The notes beneath the pieces were generated by a model. The model ran no database searches, was not told the origin of the DNA, and saw nothing but the letters and a program-made list of their open reading frames with translations. A stretch of DNA of 64,000 nt from Eurosta solidaginis (Eukaryota; Arthropoda; Insecta; Diptera; Tephritidae): NCBI RefSeq assembly GCF_040869045.1, contig NC_090319.1, positions 392,413,601-392,477,600 of the forward strand. The letters run 5' to 3'. The position numbers and the translations under genes are program-made. Below are positions 11,046 through 20,956 of the stretch, piece after piece (the first letter of the stretch is position 1; each line of letters opens with the position of its first letter).

Positions 11046-12640
11046 TCTATCCATATCTGGTTCATGTACCAATGGAACACGAGGTTTGCCGAAAAGCGCC
11101 TTTCAGTGTTGAAGGTTTTTCTCACGCTCAATGGCGGATATGAGAAAAATTAATTATCATAATTTGGCTCCCTGTGTACACTGCAATTCAGTAGACTTGT
11201 CGTTTTTATTTCTGCAACACAGGAGCTCTGAGCATTTCCAAAAAAAGGTATTTAAAGCCTGTTTCCTAACGAAATAGTTATATTTACATTGGTTTCTTAC
11301 AACTTCTTTTTAATTTCTTGCTTTATTCCACATACATATGTATTTAATTACTTGAAATGTCAATAGGTATTAATACAAATTTTCGCATAATTGTCGCTAT
11401 CATTTCCAAAGACTCAAACATAATGCAAACACTTAATTTCTTTGTGGTCCTGACTCAATTATATGGTTGGATCATCTCATCAGCTGATTTAATTTTTTTT
11501 CATTTCACTGGAATAGGGATTGTCAAAAGGAGATGGCAAACGCAAAATGTAACCAACACATTGGCAATTGCATCTAATTTACCACATTATTTTCCCACAA
11601 CACACAAGAATTGCAATGTTTTTTCTCCATTCCAATCGCTAACACCAAAGCGCAGATTTTGACAATCTGAACAAAGGTATGTTGTTGCTGTAGAGATGTG
11701 CCAACCATATAGTTGAAACATGATTGTTGTTGTTGGTGTAGTAGCAGTGCGCTAAAATTAAATTGCTTCTAAATTGAAACATGGTTGTAGTCTTGTTATT
11801 CGCCAAAGGCTTTATAAATTCTTAATAACCAAGAAATATCATTTAGAGCCAATTTCTCAATGTCTAATAAAGCTCACGAACTTATCTGTAGATGTATATT
11901 GGATGTGTTTTGGAATATCAGAACATCTTGAAATAGTATACACATTATGGGAGTGAAGAATACGCAGTGCGCCTTCTGATTATCGAGACTACCGACTGAC
12001 TATAGAATATGACTAAAGAGTCTCTGTTCATGATGACGACGGTATGCACATTATTTTACTTTCAATCCACCAAACCACAAAATATAATTTAATTCGCGTA
12101 GCGTTGTCTGGCGGACAGTAAATTCTTAATATTAATATTTTCATTAACAGTAACATGTTGTATAATATTCACAAGCTTCTAACGATACATCTTAATGATA
12201 AATTTTAATTAATTTCATTACTCATGTTTGTTAGTTGTCATATTTTTGCCTTTGTTTAAAATTAAACAATCGATTTCTGAAGCAAATTTAAAGCTATTTT
12301 TTCACATCACACAAATAAACATTTTTACAACATAAAATATCGTTTACAATTCTTGTTTGTTTTTTTTTTAACTCTTTGTGAGTGATGGAGAGAATACACA
12401 ATTAGTTTTCCATACACCATTAAACATCGGATTCGTCGTCTATAAATTTCGTTTATATATAAATGGTTTGTAATTGTCGAAAACGCATCAACTGATAATG
12501 CATTTCCAAGCCCGACGTTGTTAGCGTCGCTGTTCACCTGCAGCCGCTTCTAGTTCAAATTCTAAGTAGTAATCATTACTCAGGTAAAATGTGCGACATT
12601 CTGCACCGCCTCTATCGTCCAAATGTCCGCCACTACTCAC
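11046..12640. other. No transposon or gene recognised; includes the probable Sur-8 3' UTR
   Basis: This region lies immediately downstream of the Sur-8 stop (minus strand), so the first few hundred bases from 12640 downwards are probably 3' UTR. ATTAAA on the minus strand occurs near 12203 and 12088 as weak polyadenylation candidates, and I see no AATAAA. The open frame at 11357-11662 (plus) has no recognisable domain. Confidence 0.4.
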
Positions 12641-13511
12641 TCACATTTGCCTATAGGGTGAATGCATTTTAAGCCATTGAAGAACCAATGATGGACCACC
12701 GGCTTGTATTTCTGGAGGTATGGTGCTCAATGGACATTTATCGATGTTCAAATATTTTAAATTCTGACACAATGCCAACTCGTATGGAAGCTTTTCTAAG
12801 CATGGATTCTGATTGATATACAAATTCTCCAGGTTCTCTAGAGATCCAATCTCTTCGGGCAGGTACTGTAAATTATTTTCGCTTACTGACAAATGCGTTA
12901 GGTTGCTAAGATGGCCGATACTACGTGGCAGTATACAAATTTGATTTGTTTGTAAAATTAACTTTTGTAGCTCGTGCAAAAGTCCAATTTCGTTGGGAAG
13001 TACCTCGATACGGTTTTCTTCCAAATCTAGAATGCGTAACTTGCGAAGATTTCCAATAGTATTCGGTATCTTTTTGAGAATATTATTTGATAGCACTAAA
13101 ATTTCCAGATTTTGCAAGTTCATTATATCATCTGGGAGCTTTTGCAATGCATTTGTTGCCAAATTTAATTCGACCATATTCACCCATGTGCCTACATCAA
13201 GTGGTAATGCAGTGAGTACATTCTCCTTCATATTGAGTTTGGTAAGACCTTTAGCTCGCGAGAAAATGCCGTAAGGTATTTTATCGATACGATTATGTTC
13301 TAAATTGATACTGTAGACGTTTGTGAATTGAGCAGGGCCACCAGTTGGATAGCTGGTGAAGGCGTTACGCGATAGCGTTATATTTGTAAGTGCGCTAAGG
13401 CTAGCCAATAGACCATCAGGTAATTGGGTTATGCCATTGCCTTCGACATTAAACTCATCCATGCATTTGCAATTCTTCAATGACGCTGGAATACTTGTGA
13501 GACGATTATAT
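12641..13511 (-). CDS. Sur-8: Sur-8 exon 3 (C-terminal leucine-rich repeats)
   Basis: This is the last coding exon. It begins after acceptor TTTCTTTATAG (13513-13512) in the phase that completes the Arg codon begun by exon 2, continuing YNRLTSIP. It ends with TGA at 12643-12641 after SPYRQM. It holds about 12 leucine-rich repeats of 23 residues, with consensus LxxLxxLxLxxNxLxxLPxxIGxL. The C-terminus [16 protein letters not shown] is the strongly conserved end of SHOC2 proteins. No stop or frameshift is present, so the exon looks under selection. Confidence 0.95.
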
Positions 13512-13571
13512 CTATAAAAGAAAACAAAATTAATTTAAATATGAAGATTATTCAACGGTGATAGATAACAC

Positions 13572-13760
13572 AAGCCTGCAAGGTTTTTTGTTTCGGATCA
13601 GGAAATCATTTCTAACGTATTTCTGCGTGCTGGGTCCGAATCCGTCCTCAGATTTTTGCGATATCCTAACCTAAATGTGCGAAAAACGCTATTTTTAGCA
13701 AATACATCGGAAATGACTTACTGATCCAAAACAAAAAAAAACCTATTTTTGCAGGCCTTT
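13572..13760. mobile_element. Small MITE with about 45-bp inverted ends
   Basis: The left end AAGCCTGCAAGGTTTTTTG followed by TTTCGGATCAGGAAATCATTT (13572-13612) is matched in inverted order by the right end at 13708-13757 (GGAAATGACTTACTGATCC ... TTTTTGCAGGCCTT). About 100 bp separate the arms. It has no coding capacity. I found no secure target duplication. Confidence 0.7.
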
Positions 13761-14454
13761 ATAATACATATATGTATGTAAGTAATGAGAGCTATGAACC
13801 TTTATGCTATGAACCTTTTTACCCAAAATCACAAGGTAACTGTTCAGACTTTTATGTGTATACCTGTCCTCAAATTATATTCCGATGATTTGTCGGATAG
13901 AAATATTAACATCGTTCGGATACAAAAGAGGTCTTCACAAAATTTATTTAACATTTAAACACAGAATTGACTGGCTGTGTAAAGGTTTTTCTTCTAACAT
14001 ATAAAATATGTACATATCTTATTATTATTTTACCTTATACTATTCTTTCGCGAGTACTTTCGGATTATGTCGGGACTATTTAAGGTTAATTTTCCATTTC
14101 GATACTAGCTAAGGATAATGAGAAAATAATTTGTACGGTGTCTCGGTACTGTTATAGAACAGTTTTAGGACAAACTCAGGATTGGTTTCGGACTCATTTC
14201 GGGATTATTTAGGTACCATTTAAGGATTCGAATAATTCCTGAATTGCCCTAGAACGTTTTGGGACTGTTTTTGGAATAATATCGGTAGTTCCGATAGGTA
14301 CTGTTTTGTATTGGTCGGAATAATTTCTTGATCACATCGAAGAGGTTTCGGTTTTTCTAAATAGTTCCGGATTTGCATTGGAAATCAAATCGAGACCATT
14401 ACTTCATTGTTTTACATATAAATTGTAGAATACTTCGATATTTTTTTAAGGATC
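13761..14454. repeat. Degenerate short-motif repeat region
   Basis: From about 14040 to 14400 the sequence repeats variants of TTTCGGGAYTATTT and TAGGTACTGTTT in both spellings without a fixed period, like an eroded minisatellite. No gene is present. Confidence 0.4.
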
Positions 14455-14722
14455 TGTAACGAATTTTGGAAAATTCTGATTCTTTTGCACCTTCTGTTTT
14501 AGATCGAATCCCTGAACTGTCGAATAAATAAGTCAAATATTTAGTATAGCAATATCTCCTGTATTTACAACTCTACTGTAGGACTTCACAATTAAATTAC
14601 TCGCGTACTTCACTAAAAGAGTGTTAAAATGAAACTGGTTCATTATTCCTCAGCATGAGCTGGTTTTATGCTATCGGTTACCTCATTCGCCCATTTCTCC
14701 TAAATGGCCTGGCAAAGTTGAC
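14455..14722 (-). repeat. Diverged fragment of the B-family gypsy LTR
   Basis: It opens with TGTAACGAATTTTGG and shares CTGAACTGTCGAATAAATAA and CTTCACAAT in the same order as the LTRs at 50050 and 9569. Similarity fades after about 14640. Confidence 0.6.
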
Positions 14723-14997
14723 TTAGTCATAACGCCATAGTCATATCCAAATTTTTACTTATCCATATCATTTGGCATCGGTTATTAGTGCCTTAACAAT
14801 TTTATTTTATAAGAAAGAATAAAATGCAAAAAATTACTAACAAACTCCACATATGTATAAAACTATCTTATTCAAAACAAAAAATGAAATATCCAAAAAG
14901 TTTATGAATTCACCAAATGAAATATTTATAGGTTATGGATTTGGCAAAAAACCACTTGGTTGGTATAATATGGTTATGACTTGGGCGTTATGACTAA
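14723..14997. mobile_element. MITE with TTAGTCATAACGCC ends
   Basis: The left end TTAGTCATAACGCCATAGTC (14723) is matched in inverted order by the right end finishing GGGCGTTATGACTAA (14997). The element is about 275 bp and has no coding capacity. Its ends and the internal AACCACTTGGTTGG resemble the MITEs at 40682-41078 and 39882-40106. Confidence 0.75.
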
Positions 14998-15005
14998 CTA
15001 CATTG

Positions 15006-15257
15006 TGTTAAGAAATGTTTAATGTTTAAAGACCGACAATTGTTTAATATGTAATATGGAATTTGATTTAATAAAAGAATTTAGATTAAGTACAATACAA
15101 AGTTTAGTTATTTATTATAACAAAATTAAGTACGTTTGTCGTGATGGCCGTTCATCTACCAACTGACTAGCTGCTCTTCGTCTCACATCTTCGCTGTCGT
15201 CGTGACTTCGCTCTCTCTCATCTTTTTATTCTCCAGGCTTGCCATCTGACTTTCACA
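15006..15257 (-). repeat. 3' LTR of gypsy element A
   Basis: 252 bp. It starts TGTTAAGAAATG and ends TTTCACA on the plus strand. It is identical to the 5' LTR as far as I can read, apart from an extra 7 bp (ATGTTTA, about 15018) and one C/G difference near the end. The flanking duplication ATTG is 15002-15005. The pol frame runs 75 bp into this LTR and stops at 15183. Confidence 0.9.
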
Positions 15258-18200
15258 GCTCGGCCTTTCCTGATCGATCGTATCTCCGGACGATTCTTCG
15301 CTGACGTACCCATCGATATTATTGCAATTGTTGTGGTGATCGGATTTTTCAATCTCCAAGTCGTCGTCTACTAAACTTTGAGTACACCATGGTTTCATGT
15401 TTTCATTTGTGAATACGCCTACGTAGGGCTTTCGTCGAGTTAAATCATCTGGAAGATCTTCTACTACGTAGCGGTTGTTAGGTAAAACTTTGGTTACCAA
15501 ATACGGTCCTTTGTACGACGGATCAAGCTTGTGCGAGGTACCAGTGGGTTGAGGTACATAGTTAACCATGATCAAATCTCCTTCGTTGTATGGTTTTGGC
15601 GTTTTATGGTTCGCATCAAACCGTTGCTTCCATTTGGCCCTTTCAGAATTAATTCGTTCAGCCACTGATTCCATTCGGAAGTCGTCGTGGCGACTAGTAT
15701 CATCACGTTCATCTTGCACGGCCTGAATCAATCGATTTGTGGTGACGTCACGAAGTTTATATGTAAAAATGAGGCTATTTGGACTCTGCTTGGTCGTTGC
15801 ATTACTTTGAGAGTTGATGCACCACTGAAGTTGTGGCAGTGCTTCGTCCCAATCCTTGTCGGATTTAGTGCTGCATTTAAGCGATGCCAAAATAGTTTTA
15901 TTAACACGTTCTGCCTGACCGTTGGCACGAGGTGTGCGTACTGCTACTTTTGTATGACGGATGTCGTATCGTTCGATAAAGTTTTGAAACTCTTTGGAAG
16001 TAAATGCCGTTCCTCTGTCCGAAACAATTTGCCTGGGACATCCGTAAACCGTCATAAAATCACGTAATGCCTTTAAAACTGGAGTTGTTTTCGTATTCCA
16101 TAATGGTCGTATAACTACATATTTCGTGAAAGAACAAACAATTACAAGAATGTACAAATTACCGTGTTTACTGCGTACGAATGGTCCTAAATGATCGATA
16201 TGTACGCAACGGAATGGTATTGGTACAACATCGCTAATATGTAGCTGGGCTTCTTTTTTACCCCCTGTGACTTTATTGATACAACATTCTGGGCATGATG
16301 CTATGTAAGATTTCACATATTGACGCATACGAGCAAACCAAAAGTCTTTGGATAACCGTTCACAAGTTTTTTCCAACCCGAAGTGACCTGCTTCGTCATG
16401 GCACGCTCTTGTTAATCGCCATTTCACGCCCTTCGGAACTACCAGTAGTTTATTTCCATTGACTTTACGATATAGACGTTGACCTTGTAGTACGTAGTCA
16501 TCCTTCAGTTGACGTGCGTTAAATGTTTCCTTACCGTTAAGAACATCGACGATCTCTTTTAGGGTTTCATCCTGTCTCTGCCTTGCCGACACCCAATCGT
16601 TGTCGATATTGACCAATTGGTATACTGATTCCACTATCGTTATTGGTTCCGTTGGTGGAAGAGTTGGACTTCGGCTTAAGCCGTCAGCCAGTGTATTCTT
16701 TGCACCTGCCCGATGGATACATTGAAAATCAAACTCCTGTAGTTTGAGCCACCATCTAGCCACTCTGGGTAACAATGGGGTAGTTGCTTTTGTCACGGCT
16801 ATAGCATTACAGTCCGTGATTACGTTAAATTTCTGTCCAATTAAATACATTCTGTATCGTTGCAAAGTTTCAACTATTGCCAGAACCTCTAGCTCATGGC
16901 TGGCATAGTTTCGTTCAGCTTCGTTACATTGTCTACTAAAATAAAATACAGGTTTCCATTCAGTGCCGTTGTCGTTTTGTAGTAATACTCCAGATAGTCC
17001 TATGGAACTCGCATCCGTATGCACCTCATGTGGCTTAGTTGCATCGTATATTGTTAGTACAGGCTTCGTGATTATCATCGTTTTTAGTTTTTCAAAAGCG
17101 TCGTTTTGTTCCTGATTCCAAACAAACTCTGCATTCTTTTTAAGCAACATCGTTAATGGACGAGCTAATATACAATAATTTTTAACAAATTTTCTGAAAT
17201 AACCTGTCACTCCTAAAAACTGTCGCACCTCTTTGGTTGAAGATGGTTTTGAATATTCTTCGATGACCTTTGTCTTATTTTCGCCGGGGCGTATTCCCTC
17301 ACTGTTGATATCGTGACCAAGGAACTGAACCTGTTTGGCCATAAACCTACACTTAGATGGTCTAAGCGTTAGACCTGCTACTTCGATAGCTTCCAAAAAT
17401 TCTTTAAGTACCGTGACACCTTCGTCGACTGTCTTCGTGGCTATAATGACCTCATCAACATAGCTTACCACCTGTTCACGATGCTTAAGTGACTTGATTA
17501 AGTTTACAACTATTTCCTGAAAAACCATCGGCGCGTTGACTAAACCAAAAGGCATAACGTTATGCTCAAACAAACCCTCGTGAGTTAAAAATGCTGTATA
17601 CTTTTTTGATTCTTCGTTCATCGGTACCTGGTAATAACCGGACGTCATGTCTAATGTCGTATAATATTTATTACCCGAAAGACGTGAGAGTTGTTCCTCC
17701 ACTATTGGCATTACGTAGTTTTTCCTTACCGTAACTTCATTAAGTGCACGATAGTCGATACACATTCGATGTTCGCCATTGGATTTTTTTACTAGAAGTA
17801 CTAAAGCTGCATGTGGTGAACTACTTGGCCTCGATAGCTCTGGGCGTTGTGAAAAGGGCACTTGATATCGTTTACCAAGTATAGGACCTGATTTAGTTAC
17901 CTCTATCGTCATTTGTGCGTTTTTGCATCTACCAATGCGGCTTATATCTTCCGCAAAACAATTTTGCTTAGCAATTAAAAGATTACGTACCTTGTTTTTC
18001 TCTTCTTCAGATAAGTCGCTGAATATATTAAAACTATTTGACTTAGCTTCGTCTAGATGTAATACATCTCTGTCTATAACCATGTTATACCCATTATTTT
18101 GTAAGACATCCCGACCCAATAAAATTTCGTAGGGCAGCAGTCTATCCGCGACAACATAAAGAGTTATTTCTTGTTTAACGTCATTAATATTTGCGACGAC

Positions 18201-19019
18201 GTTGACTTGCTTTGTCACTTGGACCTTGGACCCGCCGAATCCCGTAAAGCATCTGTTAGCCTCCAGTATCTCCATACCATCTGTAGCTGATTGGCGTATC
18301 AAGGAACAAACGCTTCCGGTGTCAATAAATGCTTCGAACTGTTTTCCATTTAACTCAACCGATTTCATGACCGGAGGAGCTTCGTTGCTTTCATTGTGGT
18401 TACCAATCTTTGTGACTGTTGGTTTCTTGTTGCAATTCTTAGCTTCGTGCCCTATTTTCGTACATACAGTACAACGTATCTTTCGTTGAGGTTGTGGACA
18501 CTTGATTGCGATATGACCGTTCTCATTACAATTGAAGCACTTTATTTGCGTTGGCTTCGAATTAGATTTCGTTTCGGACTTCAATGCTTGCTGCGTTGGA
18601 ACTGTGGATGTTGTTGAAATACTACTTGTCATCGTTAAGTTCTTGAGTGCAAGTAATAATTGACTACATGTACCAAAGCTCATTGCTGCTAGTGCTTTTG
18701 TTAATGCACCGTCGTTGAGACCACTAATTATATGTGTATTGATGGAAACATCATCCACCAAACCCTGTCTACCTATAGTTAGCATAGAATAATAATATTC
18801 TACATAGTCTTCACCATTTTTCCGCTTGCGTCTCATAAGCATTTTATGTGCCTCAGCTGCATTGTGTGTTGAAGGAAAATCGATTTTAAATGCGTTCACG
18901 AATTGCGACCATGACTGAAAAACAGGTTGTGCATCCAGCCAACGTTTGGCCATACCCTTCATTTTGTGCTGAACTGCAATCAACACCATTTCTTCTTTCC
19001 AACCGTGGCATTTTTGCAA
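15183..19019 (-). pseudogene. Gypsy A Gag C-terminus and Pol (PR-RT-RNase H-IN)
   Basis: The frame is open for 1278 residues. It runs through the Gag capsid-like part, two zinc knuckles (about 158-195, CFNCNENGHIAIKC and CTVCTKIGHEAKNC) and protease with DTGS (about 230). Then come reverse transcriptase (about 400-580), RNase H (TDASSIGLSGVLL), and integrase with its H-H-C-C finger and D-D-E residues (HIDHLGPF, SDRGTAF, GQAERVN). Two faults make activity doubtful. The RT box reads YVDE instead of YVDD (Glu codon 17453-17451). The same frame is also cut from its N-terminal part by a TAG at 19022-19020. The frame starts at TTG, so this is a continuation and not an independent gene. Confidence 0.9.
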
Positions 19020-19487
19020 CTACTCAATTCGAATTAAAAACTGCGTTGGTGATGCTGACGTTTTGAGTGGGTCGAATTCGGGCATCACCCCGATCATATC
19101 TTGAATAGTTACTCTTGGATACGATACTCTACGTAAATCATTAGCCGACGCCCAAACTGGTTCATTTACAACTGACTCAGCATCGTCGTTATCGTTAAAT
19201 ACTGGTTCAGGTGCGCTGTTGTTTGGTACCTGTGGTGGATTTAAATTGAATGTCCCAAGTGCTGACGTTAACCCAGCCATTGCTTCCCTCAAGCTGTTGA
19301 GTTGTGTTCTTAAATCATTTGTTGACTCGACACTCTCGTCTTCAAGTTCTGCCGGATCTATTTCATCCACGCCTAAAATTTCTTGAAGCTTCGATACTTT
19401 GGCTGCCTTAATACCAGTCGTTGGCAAACCATTGGCCCGCAGCAGTGTATTCAACTGAATTACCCTTAGCGTATTCAGTTTAATCAT
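19020..19487 (-). pseudogene. Gypsy A Gag N-terminus with SAP-like domain, ends at in-frame TAG
   Basis: ATG at 19487 opens 155 residues in the same frame as the 1278-residue pol frame, separated only by TAG 19022-19020. Residues about 9-40 (IQLNTLLRANGL..GIKAAKVSKLQEIL) fit a SAP DNA-binding motif. The linker is acidic and proline-rich, and the capsid-like part begins near PEFDP. The stop falls before the capsid core, where no gypsy group is known to use readthrough, so a nonsense mutation is the simplest reading. Confidence 0.8.
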
Positions 19488-20220
19488 TGTGCATGTAAAA
19501 TAAAATATTTTATTACTAGAAAATACAATTCGTTTATATTTTATTTCACCCTCCTTGTAAATTTTAGCATTTGCCGTTCGCTAAAATTATACTACCCGTT
19601 CTTATTTCTTTTCCTTCCGCTGTATTTTACTTTGATTTTTCGTCGTTATATATTCCTATTCGTATTAATTTGCTTTGCTACAAATTATGTTACCGATTTT
19701 CAATGCTGTATACACACTAATACCTATGGCTGTGTGTGTTTCGCTCTTCCAATGGGTACGTTGGTTCTTTTCAGCAGTGACGATGAGTTGAAGTCGATTC
19801 GCTTCGTAGCTGCGCAGTCGAAAATGTATGCGCAGTGAAGTTAGCGCCTCTGTTGGTTTGCGACGTCAACTGCTCTGTCGTTTATCTGCTGATCGTTGTT
19901 TGTGAACTTAAGCGTAAAAGTTCTACAAAATTTAACGTTTTTCGTATTTGCAATTCGTTGCAAAATTCGTGTATTAAATAATTTTCGTTATACAACGTTG
20001 ACGATACGTTGTTGCGTTTTATTGCAGTACTAATACCTGACTGCGTCGTTGAGACTTCTCTGTCCAAAAGCTGCTGCCGTTTTGCAACCACTTGCAATTT
20101 GCGCTGCTTTTCACGTTGAAAGTTCTCGAAGAATTTTTCTTGTACGTACATACATATGTATATTTGTACAACGTTTCGTTTTGTTGTAGGCGTTTGGATA
20201 TACAATCCCGCTGTCTGAGT
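19488..20220 (-). other. Gypsy A 5' leader
   Basis: This is the region between the 5' LTR and the Gag ATG. A 121-residue open frame (20247-19882) begins inside the LTR and is lysine/glutamine-rich. I recognise no domain, and it may be chance coding in the leader. Confidence 0.5.
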
Positions 20221-20465
20221 TGTTAAGAAATGTTTAAAGACCGACAATTGTTTAATATGTAATATGGAATTTGATTTAATAAAAGAATTTAGATTAAGTA
20301 CAATACAAAGTTTAGTTATTTATTATAACAAAATTAAGTACGTTTGTCGTGATGGCCGTTCATCTACCAACTGACTAGCTGCTCTTCGTCTCACATCTTC
20401 GCTGTCGTCGTGACTTCGCTCTCTCTCATCTTTTTATTCTCCAGGCTTGCCATCTGACTTTGACA
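20221..20465 (-). repeat. 5' LTR of gypsy element A
   Basis: 245 bp, TGTTAAG...TTTGACA on the plus strand, flanked by ATTG at 20466-20469. See the 3' LTR for comparison. Confidence 0.9.
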
Positions 20466-20956
20466 ATTGATTTCCATAAGGTTAGTAGTTTTGTACGGAT
20501 ATGGATGTCAACTTCGCCGCGGCTTTAAGGTCTAGAATGTTCACGAACAACTGCTTATTTGTTTCTCCTTTATGTATCTGGTACACGGTTGCCACTTTGG
20601 TTCATTTTGGACCAAAAATTGTCCTTTCCAACCCTATTTGGTCCGATTGTTCACTTTTTTAAATTTTGGTCCTTTTTAGGATGTAATTTTGGTGCTTTTG
20701 TTTTTTTTTAGGGTAAAAATGTTTAATACTGCACACAAAATTTTCCACACATTCGTTAACCCTCATATAATTTTCTATTTACCTCAATTTATTTCTTACG
20801 AAAAAACTGCTGTTATTAAAATGTAGCAAAACAATGGCACTTCACCTAGCAGATAGTTTAGAAAAGTGTTGGATCTTGAAGCAAACCAATTTTCGTTAAT
20901 TGTTGATGAAACAACAACAAACTGAGGTTTACGGATCATATTGTTATATTGTTGCC
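20466..20956 (+). pseudogene. Unassigned sequence with a hAT/ZBED-like transposase scrap
   Basis: At about 20835-20935 the plus strand reads LADSLEK, then after a frame shift ANQFSLIVDETTTN. The latter matches the FSLIVDETTD block around the first catalytic Asp of hAT-type transposases. Nothing else of the protein is visible. 20470-20830 contains no recognised feature. Confidence 0.4.

Larger units (their letters stand above)
15006..20465 (-). mobile_element. Gypsy (Ty3-type) LTR retrotransposon A, full length
   Basis: 5460 bp with both LTRs (15006-15257 and 20221-20465) and a perfect 4-bp target duplication ATTG (15002-15005 and 20466-20469). LTRs start TG and end CA. A purine stretch (AGGAAAGGCCGAGC, minus strand) precedes the 3' LTR. 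No canonical TGG-type primer site follows the 5' LTR: the first internal bases read ACTCAGACAGCGGG. The near-identical LTRs indicate recent insertion. Confidence 0.92.

Noticed and set aside
17923..18489. Plus-strand open frames inside gypsy A pol, and similar antisense frames in gypsy B
   Set aside because: They are antisense shadows of conserved pol domains and carry no recognisable motif.
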